64,000 bases of DNA, taken from contig NZ_PYBV01000003.1 in NCBI RefSeq assembly GCF_003205615.1, positions 15,705 through 79,704 of the forward strand, read 5' to 3'. Below are positions 52,049-60,082 of this stretch, piece after piece. How positions within the stretch are numbered: position 1 is the stretch's first letter; every line of letters starts with the position of its first letter. The stretch comes from Micromonospora arborensis (GTDB lineage: Bacteria; Actinomycetota; Actinomycetes; Mycobacteriales; Micromonosporaceae). Both the position numbers and the translations under genes were made by a program. The notes beneath the pieces are model-generated. The model searched no databases. It was not told the DNA's origin and was given only the letters and a program-made list of their open reading frames with translations.

Positions 52049-52705
52049 TCAGCTCGCCGGGTCGCTGCGCAGGTAGGTGAGCACCGCGAGCACCCGACGG
52101 TTGGTGTCGTCGCTGGGCGGCAGGTCGAGCTTCAGCAGGATGTTGCCGACGTGCTTGCCGACCGCCGCCTCGCTGACGTGCAGGCGGGCGGCGATCGACG
52201 CGTTCGACCGGCCCTCCGCGAGCAGCGCCAGCACCTCGCGTTCGCGGGTGGAGAGTGCGGCGAGCGGGTCGCGTGGCCGGTGCAGCAGTTGCCGGACCAC
52301 GTCCGGGTCGATGGCGGTGCCACCGGCCGCGACCCGGCGCAACGTGTCGACGAACTCGGTCACCTCGGCCACCCGGTCCTTGAGCAGGTAGCCCACCCGC
52401 TGGCCGTCGCCGCTGTCCAGCAGCGCCGCCGCGTACCCCGTCTGCACGTACTGGCTGAGCACCACGACCGGCAGGTGGGGCCGCTCGGCGCGCAACGCGA
52501 CGGCCGCGCGGAGCCCGTCGTCGCGGCGGCCCGGCGGCATCCGGATGTCGGTCAGCACCAGGTCCGGTTGGTGTTCGCGAGCCGCGTCCAGCAGTTCGGG
52601 CGCGGAGCCGACGGCGGCGCACACCGCGAAGTCGAAGCGGGTCAGCAGCGCGACCAAACCCTCGCGCAGCAGCACCTCGTCCTCCGCGAGCACCACCCGC
52701 GTCAC
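52049..52705 (-). CDS. NarL/FixJ-type response regulator
   Basis: A 218-residue regulator. Receiver domain with acidic pocket LAEDE, phospho-acceptor PDLVLTDIRMP (Asp near residue 53) and Lys in LLKDR. A C-terminal LuxR-type HTH follows (LSTREREVLALLAEGRSNASIAARLHVSEAAVGKHVGNIL, given as its span). I choose GTG 52705, which overlaps the kinase stop as GTGA; GTG 52714 is an in-frame alternative with a better-spaced GGTGGAG. It is the partner of the kinase upstream. Confidence 0.88.
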   Translation of the reverse strand: MTRVVLAEDEVLLREGLVALLTRFDFAVCAAVGSAPELLDAAREHQPDLVLTDIRMPPGRRDDGLRAAVALRAERPHLPVVVLSQYVQTGYAAALLDSGDGQRVGYLLKDRVAEVTEFVDTLRRVAAGGTAIDPDVVRQLLHRPRDPLAALSTREREVLALLAEGRSNASIAARLHVSEAAVGKHVGNILLKLDLPPSDDTNRRVLAVLTYLRSDPAS

Positions 52706-53991
52706 CGCCGGCACGGAAGCTCCACCCGGACCAGGGTAGGCCCGCCGGGCGGACTGGCGAGCAACAGCCGGCCGTCCGCGGCGGCGACCCGGTCGGCGAG
52801 ACCGGTCAGGCCGGTACCCCGGGTGGGGTCGGCGCCGCCGCTGCCGTTGTCGGACACCTCGACGACGAGGTCCCCGCCAGGCCGGGTGAGGCGCACCTCG
52901 GCACGGGTCGCCCCGGCGTGCCGGGCGACGTTGCCCAGTGCCTCGGACACCACGAAGTAGGCGGTGGTCTCCACGATCTCCGGCAACTCGCCGTGCAGGT
53001 CGGCGTGCACGGTGACCGGGATGGTGGCGGCGTCGGCCAGCTCACGGACGGCACCGGCCAGGCCGAGGTCGGTGAGGCTCTGCGGGCGAATGCCGTGCAC
53101 CAGTTGCCGCAACATCACCATCAGGCCCCGGGCCTGGTCGTGTGCCACGGCGAGGGGCCGGGCGGCGGGGGAGTCCTCGGGTACGTCCAGCCGGGCCAGG
53201 CCCAGTTGGAGGGTGAGGCTGGTCAGCCGGGGTTGCGCGCCGTCGTGCAGGTCGCGTTCGATCCGACGCCGTTCGGCCTCGTACGCGCCGACCAGCCGGG
53301 TGCGGGACCGGGCGACCTCGCGCAGCGCCGCCGCGTCCACCGGTCGCGCCAGCACCCACCGGGCCACGGCGGCCTGGAGGGCGGCGAGCAGACCGAACGC
53401 GTAGCAGAAGACCGGCAGAAGCAGCACCGCCACGATCGCGTACGGGATGGCTTCGCCGGTGGTTTCGATCGGCTGCCAGATGACGACCGGCTCGGCGTCG
53501 CCAGCCAACCAGGGACTGGTGATCATGCCGAGGTCGAGCAGCACCAGCAGCAGGAGCACCCAGTACGCGACCGGCACGAACCCGCCCAGCCAGAACAGGT
53601 ACGCCACCTCCCGCCAGGTCGCGGCGCTGCGGTAGCGGGCGACCAGGCCCGGCCACGGCGACGCGGGCAGCGGGCGGCTGTCCACGAGCCGCAGCCGCCA
53701 CCGCTCGATGGTCGCCACCAGGAAGCTCACGATCGGCGCCAACGCCAGCAGGATGAGGCTGCCGACCCCCAGGAACAACATCAGCGCGATGCTCGGCGGT
53801 CGGCCGTGCAGCAGTAGCGCGTTGACGGCGGCCAGCAGGGGTGCGCCGATGACGAGTAGCCCGATGGCGAGCACGCCCGCGATCGGCACGGTGCTGACGA
53901 GGTAGGCCAGTGCCCGCCACGGCCAGGCGGAGATCAGCCAGCCGCGGCGGCGCAGCGCCTCGGCCAGGTGACGAGGGTGTTCCGAGGTCAT
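52702..53991 (-). CDS. Sensor histidine kinase (HisKA_3 type)
   Basis: A 429-residue membrane kinase. Four to five N-terminal helices in two groups (about 30-105 and 130-225) frame a sensor without a large outside domain. The dimerisation/phosphotransfer helix carries RRIERDLHDGAQPRLTSL (His near residue 260). The ATP-binding domain has N-box EALGNVARHAGA and G-box DNGSGG and GTGLTGL. ATG 53991 lies 7 nt after a TAGCGT box on the reverse strand, so a leaderless start is likely; the ORF's upstream extension is rejected. Signal unknown. Confidence 0.88.
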   Translation of the reverse strand: MTSEHPRHLAEALRRRGWLISAWPWRALAYLVSTVPIAGVLAIGLLVIGAPLLAAVNALLLHGRPPSIALMLFLGVGSLILLALAPIVSFLVATIERWRLRLVDSRPLPASPWPGLVARYRSAATWREVAYLFWLGGFVPVAYWVLLLLVLLDLGMITSPWLAGDAEPVVIWQPIETTGEAIPYAIVAVLLLPVFCYAFGLLAALQAAVARWVLARPVDAAALREVARSRTRLVGAYEAERRRIERDLHDGAQPRLTSLTLQLGLARLDVPEDSPAARPLAVAHDQARGLMVMLRQLVHGIRPQSLTDLGLAGAVRELADAATIPVTVHADLHGELPEIVETTAYFVVSEALGNVARHAGATRAEVRLTRPGGDLVVEVSDNGSGGADPTRGTGLTGLADRVAAADGRLLLASPPGGPTLVRVELPCRR

Positions 53992-54154
53992 GCCGCAGAC
54001 GCTAATCGCGACAACCTGGCCGCCCCAGCCGTCCAGATCCACTTTCCGAGGTATGCCCAGCACTACCGGCCGAACGGGTGTGCGGGGTTCGGAAACGGGA
54101 AGAACGCGCCGTCACGCGGCGCGCGTGAACTGTCCGGGCGGCGGCTGGAGAGAC

Positions 54155-54850
54155 ATGGGTGCCAGAACCTTCGTGGTTGTCGGCGGTACCAGCGGGCTCG
54201 GTCTCGCGGTGGCCCGGCTGCTGGTCGACGAGCACCGGGTCGTGGTGTTCGGCAACGTGCCGGGCGAGGTCGCCGCGACGGCCGACGAGCTGGGCTGCGA
54301 CGGGGCGGTCTGCGACATCTCCTCCGACGAGCAGGTCCGCGAGGGCTTCGCCGAGGTGGTGGAGCGCTACGGCACCATCGACGGGGTGGCGGCGTGCGCG
54401 TCGATGTGGGCGGGCGGTGAGCTGACGGAGTTGTCGGTGGAGCACATCCGCCGAGCCGTGGAGATCAACGTTCTGGGCATCACGTACCTGCTGCGGGAGG
54501 TGGTGGGGCACCTGCACCGGCAGGGGCACGGCAACGTCGTGTACATCGGGGCGATGGCGCTGGCAGCACCCCGACCCGGCATTCCCGTCTACCGGGCCAC
54601 CAAGAGCTACGGCAGCAGCCTTGTCGATTCACTGGCCGAGGCCCAGCACAGCAACCGGGTCAAGGTGATGCAACTGCATCCCGGGCCGATGCCGACCCGG
54701 CTGCAGGAACGGGTGGGGGCCGAATTCCTGGACGAGGTGTACGCCATGCCCGAACAGGTCGCCACCGAGGTCGTCCGGCTGCTGCTGCTCGAACCCGACG
54801 ATCTCTACGTCTCCGGTGAGCGGGTGCTGCGCGCGGACGGGCGGTGGTGA
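54155..54850 (+). CDS. Short-chain dehydrogenase/reductase
   Basis: A 231-residue classical SDR. Cofactor loop VVVGGTSGLGLAVA (a TGxxxGxG variant), catalytic Y-x-x-x-K in VYRATKSYG, and VKVMQLHPGPMPT after it. The usual N-N-A-G is replaced by ACASMW, and the catalytic Ser position is Ala in VVYIGAMAL, so activity may differ from typical SDRs. ATG 54155 follows GGAGAG. The stop overlaps the MFS gene (GTGA), suggesting a linked product modification and export pair. Confidence 0.82.
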   Translation: MGARTFVVVGGTSGLGLAVARLLVDEHRVVVFGNVPGEVAATADELGCDGAVCDISSDEQVREGFAEVVERYGTIDGVAACASMWAGGELTELSVEHIRRAVEINVLGITYLLREVVGHLHRQGHGNVVYIGAMALAAPRPGIPVYRATKSYGSSLVDSLAEAQHSNRVKVMQLHPGPMPTRLQERVGAEFLDEVYAMPEQVATEVVRLLLLEPDDLYVSGERVLRADGRW

Positions 54851-56478
54851 CGGCGGCGGCCGGACCGAACGACCGTCCGGCCTCGGCATGGGCACCGTTG
54901 CGGACCGCCGTCTACCGCAACCTGTGGCTGGCACTGCTCGCCGCCAACATCGGCACCTGGATGCAGACGGTCGGCGCGCAATGGCTGCTGATCCACCACT
55001 CCAACGCCTCCACCCTGGTCGCGCTGGTCCAGACCGCCAGCCTGCTGCCGGTGCTGCTGCTGGCGTTGCCCGGCGGGGTGCTGGCCGACAGCTTCGACCG
55101 CCGACACCTGCTGATCGCCGTGCAGCTGTTCCTGGTGGCGGTGGCGGTGGCGTTGACGCTGCTCACCCTGACCAACCGGATGCCTCCGGCACTGCTGCTC
55201 ACCCTCACCTTCGCGTTCGGGGTCGGGCAGGCGCTCACCCTGCCGGCCTGGGCGGCGGTGATCCCGGAGCTGGTGCCACAGGACCAACTGCGGTCGGCGT
55301 CCGCGCTCGGCTCGATCAGCGTGAACATGGCGCGGGCGGTCGGGCCCGCGGTGGCCGGTGTGCTGATCGCCCGCGTCGGCGTCGCCCCGGTCTTCGGTCT
55401 CAACGCCATCGCGTTCGGAATCTTCGCCTACGCGTTGTGGCGCTGGCGGCCCCGCAGCGCCCGCGCGGTCGAGGTGCCCGAGCGCTTCACCGCCGCGTTG
55501 CGCGCCGGCAGCCGGTACGTACGCCACTCGCCGATCGTGCGCCGGCTGTTGCGCCGCGCGCTGGTCTTCGTGATCCCGGCCAGCGCGCTGTGGGCGTTGC
55601 TGCCGTTGGTGGCCAACCGGCGGCTGGGCCTGGGCTCCGGCGGGTACGGGCTGCTGCTGGCCGCCCTCGGGGTGGGTGCCATCGTCGGCGGTGTGTTGTT
55701 GGCCGTGATCCGCACCCGACTGTCGGCCAACCAACTCCTGCTGATCGCCGGGGCGCTGTTCACCGTGGCGCTGACCGTGGTCGGTACGGTGCGGGTGGTG
55801 CCACTGGTGCTGCTCGCCCTGCTGCCCGCCGGGATGGCCTGGGTGACGGTGCTGGCCAACGTCAACGCCGAGATGCAGCTCTTCCTGCCCAGTTGGGTGC
55901 GGGCCCGAGGGCTGGCGGTCTACCAGGTGTTCTTCGCTGGTGGGCAGGCGGTCGGCGCGCTCGTCTGGGGGTTGGTGGCCGACGTCGGCGGTCTGGTCCT
56001 CGCCTATCTCGCGGCGGCGGCGCTGATGCTGGTCGGCACCGTCACGAGTCGGATCTGGCCGTTGCCGAACCTGCGGTCGGTGAACCGCGAACCGGCGGCC
56101 TACTGGCCGCAACTGCACCTGGTGCACGAGCCGGACCCGGGGGTGGGGCCGGTGCTGGTGACCGTGCAGTACACCGTCCGGCCGCAGCAGACGCAACCGT
56201 TCCTGGCGGCGATGGACCTGGTCCGCGCCGCGCGGCAGCGGACCGGCGCGATGCGCTGGGGGCTGTTCCGCCCGGCGGAGACGACGGACCGGTTCGTCGA
56301 GGTGTACCTGGTGCCGTCGTGGGGCGAGCACCTGCGCCAGCACGGCGGCCGGTTGACGGGCGAGGACCGTGCGGCCGAGGAACGGGCCCGGGAGTTGACC
56401 GACGGCGAGTTGGAGGTGCGGCACCTGGTGCCCGCCGCCGCCGGCCCGGCCCTGTCCGACGACCGCGAGGCCGTGTGA
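54847..56478 (+). CDS. EntS-like MFS exporter with extra C-terminal domain
   Basis: A 543-residue MFS_3 family protein. About twelve helices occupy residues 15-410. Motifs TWMQTVGAQWLLIHHS, GVLADSFDRRHLL and PAWAAVIPELVPQDQLRSASALGSIS are typical of the enterobactin-exporter (EntS) branch. A soluble tail from about 420 (VTVQYTVRPQQTQPFLAAMDLVR, MRWGLFRPAETTDRFVEVYLVPSWGEHL) has the ferredoxin-like pattern of antibiotic-biosynthesis monooxygenase domains. The tail is common in this family but of unknown role. The GTG start is coupled to the SDR. Confidence 0.82.
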   Translation: MTAAAGPNDRPASAWAPLRTAVYRNLWLALLAANIGTWMQTVGAQWLLIHHSNASTLVALVQTASLLPVLLLALPGGVLADSFDRRHLLIAVQLFLVAVAVALTLLTLTNRMPPALLLTLTFAFGVGQALTLPAWAAVIPELVPQDQLRSASALGSISVNMARAVGPAVAGVLIARVGVAPVFGLNAIAFGIFAYALWRWRPRSARAVEVPERFTAALRAGSRYVRHSPIVRRLLRRALVFVIPASALWALLPLVANRRLGLGSGGYGLLLAALGVGAIVGGVLLAVIRTRLSANQLLLIAGALFTVALTVVGTVRVVPLVLLALLPAGMAWVTVLANVNAEMQLFLPSWVRARGLAVYQVFFAGGQAVGALVWGLVADVGGLVLAYLAAAALMLVGTVTSRIWPLPNLRSVNREPAAYWPQLHLVHEPDPGVGPVLVTVQYTVRPQQTQPFLAAMDLVRAARQRTGAMRWGLFRPAETTDRFVEVYLVPSWGEHLRQHGGRLTGEDRAAEERARELTDGELEVRHLVPAAAGPALSDDREAV

Positions 56479-56645
56479 CCGCGCCCCGCCCTCGCCCGGC
56501 GTACGGCGTACGCCCCGTTGTTAGGAATGGCCGCACCACCGCTCTCCGACCCGACCGTCGGGCCTGGCGGAACCCACCCGGCACCGGTCGTCCAGGTGGT
56601 ACGACTTGGGCGGCGGTGGCAGCTACGGGCCGGGGAAGGGTGGCG

Positions 56646-56840
56646 ATGGCGAACGGGCTTCCGGGGCGGCTGCCGCGACGCCGGGAGAATCCGCGGCGGG
56701 CGTCGTTCCTGGAACCCTTGTTCGACCTGGCGTTCATCGTCGCGCCGACCCGGCTGTCCCGGGCCGGGTTGCTCCCGCTGATCGTCGTGCGCGACGCGGT
56801 GCCCGGGCTGTGGCGACCAGCTCGGCGGACCGATGGATGA
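56646..56840 (+). pseudogene. ltrA: 5' stub of an ltrA-like gene
   Basis: ATG 56646 has a strong GGGGAAGGG site and opens a 64-residue frame. RRASFLEPLFDLAFIVAPTRLSRAGLL resembles the first helix of LtrA proteins (x-x-x-FLELFFDLVFVFA-x-x-x-LS), given here as a pattern. After about 45 residues the similarity ends and the frame runs to a stop overlapping the next start. The remaining helices of a roughly 380-residue protein are absent. Its 3' counterpart is not nearby; the C-terminal remnant at 16732 is on the other strand 40 kb away. Confidence 0.55.
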
Positions 56841-59007
56841 CGGTTCACCGCCGCACCGCGAGCGGGCGGGACGGCACGACATCGTCGAGTTACGGGTGCA
56901 CGGCGTGTCGGGGGCGCGACCGGAGAAGATCCTCGGCCGGGCGCACGTCACGCAGGTCGCCGGTGACCGCAGCGGCGGCTTCCACCGCCCGGTCGGGTCC
57001 GACTCCACCGGGCCGGACGGGTTGACGCTGGAGGCGTACCGGTGGGGGGACCTGCCCTCGGGCACCGTGGCCCGGACGCGATCGCTGGTCTTCCTGCTGC
57101 CGTTCATGCTCAGCAACGTGGCGGTCTGGATGCGGCCGACCGGCCGTCGCAGCGGCGCCGGGGTCACCGTGCTGTGCCGGCTCCTCGCCCTCAACCTCAC
57201 CGTGTTGTACGTGGCGTCCAGCGCCGGGGTGGCACTCGACCTGCTCGCCTGGCGGTGCCTCGGCGCGGCCCCGTGCCGCGCGCCCTTCGACACGGTGGCC
57301 GGGCTCGACGGACGGCAGGTCGGCACCCGGCTGGCGCTGCTCGCCCTGCTGCCGATCGCCGCCGTCGCCTTCCTCCGGTTGCTGGGCACCCGGCGGCCGC
57401 GCCCGGCGGGCAACCCGCTGTGGGCCGTCGAGCCACTGGTGGGACGGCTGCGGGCGATCCACGTCGCCGCCGCGTTCGCCGTGCTCGACCTGACGCTGCT
57501 CTCGGCCCGTGCCGCTGGCGGTCAGACGGCCTCGACGACCGTGTTGCTGGCGCTCAACGCGGCGGTGCTGCTGGTCTGCTCCGGTCTGCTCGCGATCCCC
57601 GGGCTGCTGGACCGGGCGGCGGCCAAGCGGATGGTCACCCGGGCCGCCAGCACGGTGGGCGTGGTGGCCGTTGGCCTGAGCGCGGCCACCCTCCTGGCCG
57701 TCGCCCGGGACCAGCGCGCCTGGCCGACGTCGGACGGGCTGCCCGGCTACGCGGCCATCGCCAACTGGGCGCTGTTGGGCCAGATGACGCTGCTGGTGGC
57801 GCTGAGCGGACTGGTGCTGTGGCACCACGGCCGCGCAGAGCGCAACAACGCGCTGCCGCGGGGTCTGGGCGCGGCGGTGGTCGCGGCCATCGGGGTCGGC
57901 CTGGCCGGCGCGTTCGCCGCCGACCTCGTCTACCAGAGTGGGGACCTGCTTGGCGGCTACCGCGGCGACGGCGGGCCGCCGGTGCCGTACCAGTGGGCCA
58001 TCCTGTCGTTCTTTCTGCACGCGACGGCCGGCGTGGCGCTGTGCGGGGCGTTGACTCTCCTGTCTCGGCGCCGCCGCTGGCGGGCGGCGGCGGCGATCAC
58101 CGACCGCGACTTCCCGACGGTGACGCCCGCGGCCGCTGGGCGGCTGCGGCAGGCGACGGAAGCGGTCGCCCGTGCGCGGTTCGCCGAGTGGCTGGGGCTG
58201 CTCGCCGTCACGTACGCGGCGCTCGCGGTGATCGGCCTCGCCAGCAATCTGCTGAGGCTGTTCGACCTGGCCCCGGCCCAGTTGGTGCGGCGACTCTTCG
58301 GGCTCCCGGCCGGGGCCGTCGACATGGGGCTGGCCATGGGCAGCACCCTCGTCGCCGTGGTGGTCCTGGCACTGCTCCTGGGTGGGGTGTTCGCCTACCG
58401 AACCGCGTGGTTCCGCCGGCACGTCGGCATCCTGTGGGACCTCGGCACGTTCTGGCCCCGGGCCGCGCACCCGTTCGCACCCCCGAGCTACGCCGACCGC
58501 GCGGTGCCGGAGCTGGCCGACCGGATCACCCAACTGGCCGAGCGGCACCGCGGGGTGTTGCTCTGTGGGCACAGCCACGGCTCCGTGCTGCTGGCCCTCG
58601 CGGTGCTGCGGTTGCCCCCGCGGGTACGCCAGCGCGTCGCGCTGCTCACCTACGGGTCGCCGCTGGATCGCCTGTACGCCCGCCTCTTTCCGGCCTACCT
58701 GAACGAGAAGGTGCTGCGCATGGTGGGGGAGCGGGTGGGGTGGCGGTGGCTCAACCTGTGGCGGGACACGGATCCGGTCGGCGGCTGGATCTTCGCCCCG
58801 AACCGGCCCGGCGATCCGCCCCCGGATCCGGCCGATCCGGCCGCCCGGGTCGACCGGCGGTTACGGGATCCATGGGACCTGCTCGCGCCGCCGGCGGAGC
58901 ACCACCCGCCGGCGGTGCAGGGGCACCATCCCGGCGAGTCCGACCCCCGGTTCCGGGCGGCGGTGCGCGAACTCGCCGGACGACTCCTCGACACCGACGG
59001 CGGCTGA
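56833..59007 (+). CDS. Large membrane protein with lipase-like C-terminal domain
   Basis: A 724-residue protein. The N-terminus HDIVELRVHGVSGARPEKIL looks like the first strand and oxyanion loop of an alpha/beta hydrolase (HGVSG). About ten membrane helices follow (from about residue 82 to 520), inserted before the rest of the hydrolase. The rest has nucleophile elbow LLCGHSHGSVLLALAV (Ser near 580), LLTYGSPLDRLYARLFP, and a His-rich tail. This split architecture puts a hydrolase around a membrane block. ATG 56833 overlaps the ltrA stub. No substrate is known; membrane lipid or ester cleavage is inference. Confidence 0.7.
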   Translation: MDDGSPPHRERAGRHDIVELRVHGVSGARPEKILGRAHVTQVAGDRSGGFHRPVGSDSTGPDGLTLEAYRWGDLPSGTVARTRSLVFLLPFMLSNVAVWMRPTGRRSGAGVTVLCRLLALNLTVLYVASSAGVALDLLAWRCLGAAPCRAPFDTVAGLDGRQVGTRLALLALLPIAAVAFLRLLGTRRPRPAGNPLWAVEPLVGRLRAIHVAAAFAVLDLTLLSARAAGGQTASTTVLLALNAAVLLVCSGLLAIPGLLDRAAAKRMVTRAASTVGVVAVGLSAATLLAVARDQRAWPTSDGLPGYAAIANWALLGQMTLLVALSGLVLWHHGRAERNNALPRGLGAAVVAAIGVGLAGAFAADLVYQSGDLLGGYRGDGGPPVPYQWAILSFFLHATAGVALCGALTLLSRRRRWRAAAAITDRDFPTVTPAAAGRLRQATEAVARARFAEWLGLLAVTYAALAVIGLASNLLRLFDLAPAQLVRRLFGLPAGAVDMGLAMGSTLVAVVVLALLLGGVFAYRTAWFRRHVGILWDLGTFWPRAAHPFAPPSYADRAVPELADRITQLAERHRGVLLCGHSHGSVLLALAVLRLPPRVRQRVALLTYGSPLDRLYARLFPAYLNEKVLRMVGERVGWRWLNLWRDTDPVGGWIFAPNRPGDPPPDPADPAARVDRRLRDPWDLLAPPAEHHPPAVQGHHPGESDPRFRAAVRELAGRLLDTDGG

Positions 59008-59027
59008 GCGCTCGGTCACCACCGCCC

Positions 59028-59045
59028 GGATCCTGGGCAGGATCC
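59028..59045. terminator. Short inverted repeat between convergent genes
   Basis: GGATCCTG and CAGGATCC around GG, in the 42-bp gap between the stops at 59007 and 59050. The loop is too tight for all pairs to form; weak evidence. Confidence 0.35.
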
Positions 59046-59049
59046 TCGA

Positions 59050-59928
59050 TCAGCGGGTGAGCAGGGCGCGCAACTCCCGGACCACCTCGGCCGGCGCCTC
59101 CTCGGCCATGAAGTGCCCGCAGGTGACCGTCCGGTGCGTCAGGTCCGACGCCCACGACCGCCACAGCCCCGCCGCGTCGTAGCCGAGCGCCGCGCCCCAG
59201 TCCTGCTGGAGCACGGTCACCGGCATCCGCAGCTGGTTGCCGGCCGCCCGGTCAGCGCTGTCCTGGGTGACGTCGATACCGGCCGACGCCCGGTAGTCGG
59301 CGACGATGGACGGGACCGCGTTCCGGGACGCGCGTAGGTACGCGGCCCGCACGTCCGCCGGAAGGGCTTCCGGGTCGCGGGTCCAGACGTCCAGGAAGTG
59401 ACCGAAGAAGGCGTCCGGGCTGGCGCCGATCAGCTCCTCGGGCAGGCCGGGCGGCTGCGCCATCAGGTACAGGTGGAACGCGACCGCCGCGGTGGCGCCG
59501 CGCAGTACGTCCCACATGTCCAGAGTCGGCAGTACGTCGAGCAGGGCGAGCTGGCTGATCGCCTCCGGATGGTCGAGACCGGCGCGGAACGCGACCAGGG
59601 CGCCCCGGTCGTGCCCGGCCAACGCGAACCGTTCGTGGCCGAGCGCGTCGGCCAGGGCCACGACGTCGGCGGCCATGGTGCGCTTGGCGTATCCGTTGCC
59701 GTCGGTGTCGACCGGCTTGTCGCTGTCGCCGTAGCCGCGCAGGTCGGGGCAGATGACCGTGTGGTCGGCGGCCAGGTCGGCCGCGACGTGCCGCCACATG
59801 AGGTGGGTCTGCGGAAAGCCGTGCAGCAGCACGAGAGCTGGCCCGGAACCCCCCACTGCGGCGTTGAGCGTCACACCGTCGGCGACAGTGACGCGTCGGT
59901 AGTCGAAACCGTTGATCCTGGGGTCCAC
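59050..59928 (-). CDS. Alpha/beta hydrolase, haloacetate-dehalogenase/epoxide-hydrolase-like
   Basis: A 292-residue cytoplasmic enzyme. LLHGFPQTHLMW (oxyanion region), CPDLRGYGDSDKP and nucleophile elbow AGHDRGALVAF with Asp in place of Ser are as in fluoroacetate dehalogenases and epoxide hydrolases. The catalytic His lies in TCGHFMAEE. The His-Asp context and R-GYGDS fit the haloacetate dehalogenase branch. GTG 59928 lies after GGAAGG with 6-nt spacing. It stands alone, divergent from the SARP gene. Confidence 0.85.
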   Translation of the reverse strand: MDPRINGFDYRRVTVADGVTLNAAVGGSGPALVLLHGFPQTHLMWRHVAADLAADHTVICPDLRGYGDSDKPVDTDGNGYAKRTMAADVVALADALGHERFALAGHDRGALVAFRAGLDHPEAISQLALLDVLPTLDMWDVLRGATAAVAFHLYLMAQPPGLPEELIGASPDAFFGHFLDVWTRDPEALPADVRAAYLRASRNAVPSIVADYRASAGIDVTQDSADRAAGNQLRMPVTVLQQDWGAALGYDAAGLWRSWASDLTHRTVTCGHFMAEEAPAEVVRELRALLTR

Positions 59929-60082
59929 GGGGAACCTTCCTGGTGAGCAGAGCCGGCTGGGGGCAGTGGCCCGTCGCCGCCGTACGTCGTCGAGCCTGCC
60001 CGGCGGCGATCAGCAGATGGTCAGTGCCGAATCAGTGCGGGCAGGTCGCCGTCGCCTGCGCCGACCCGCCTAGATTGGTGCC

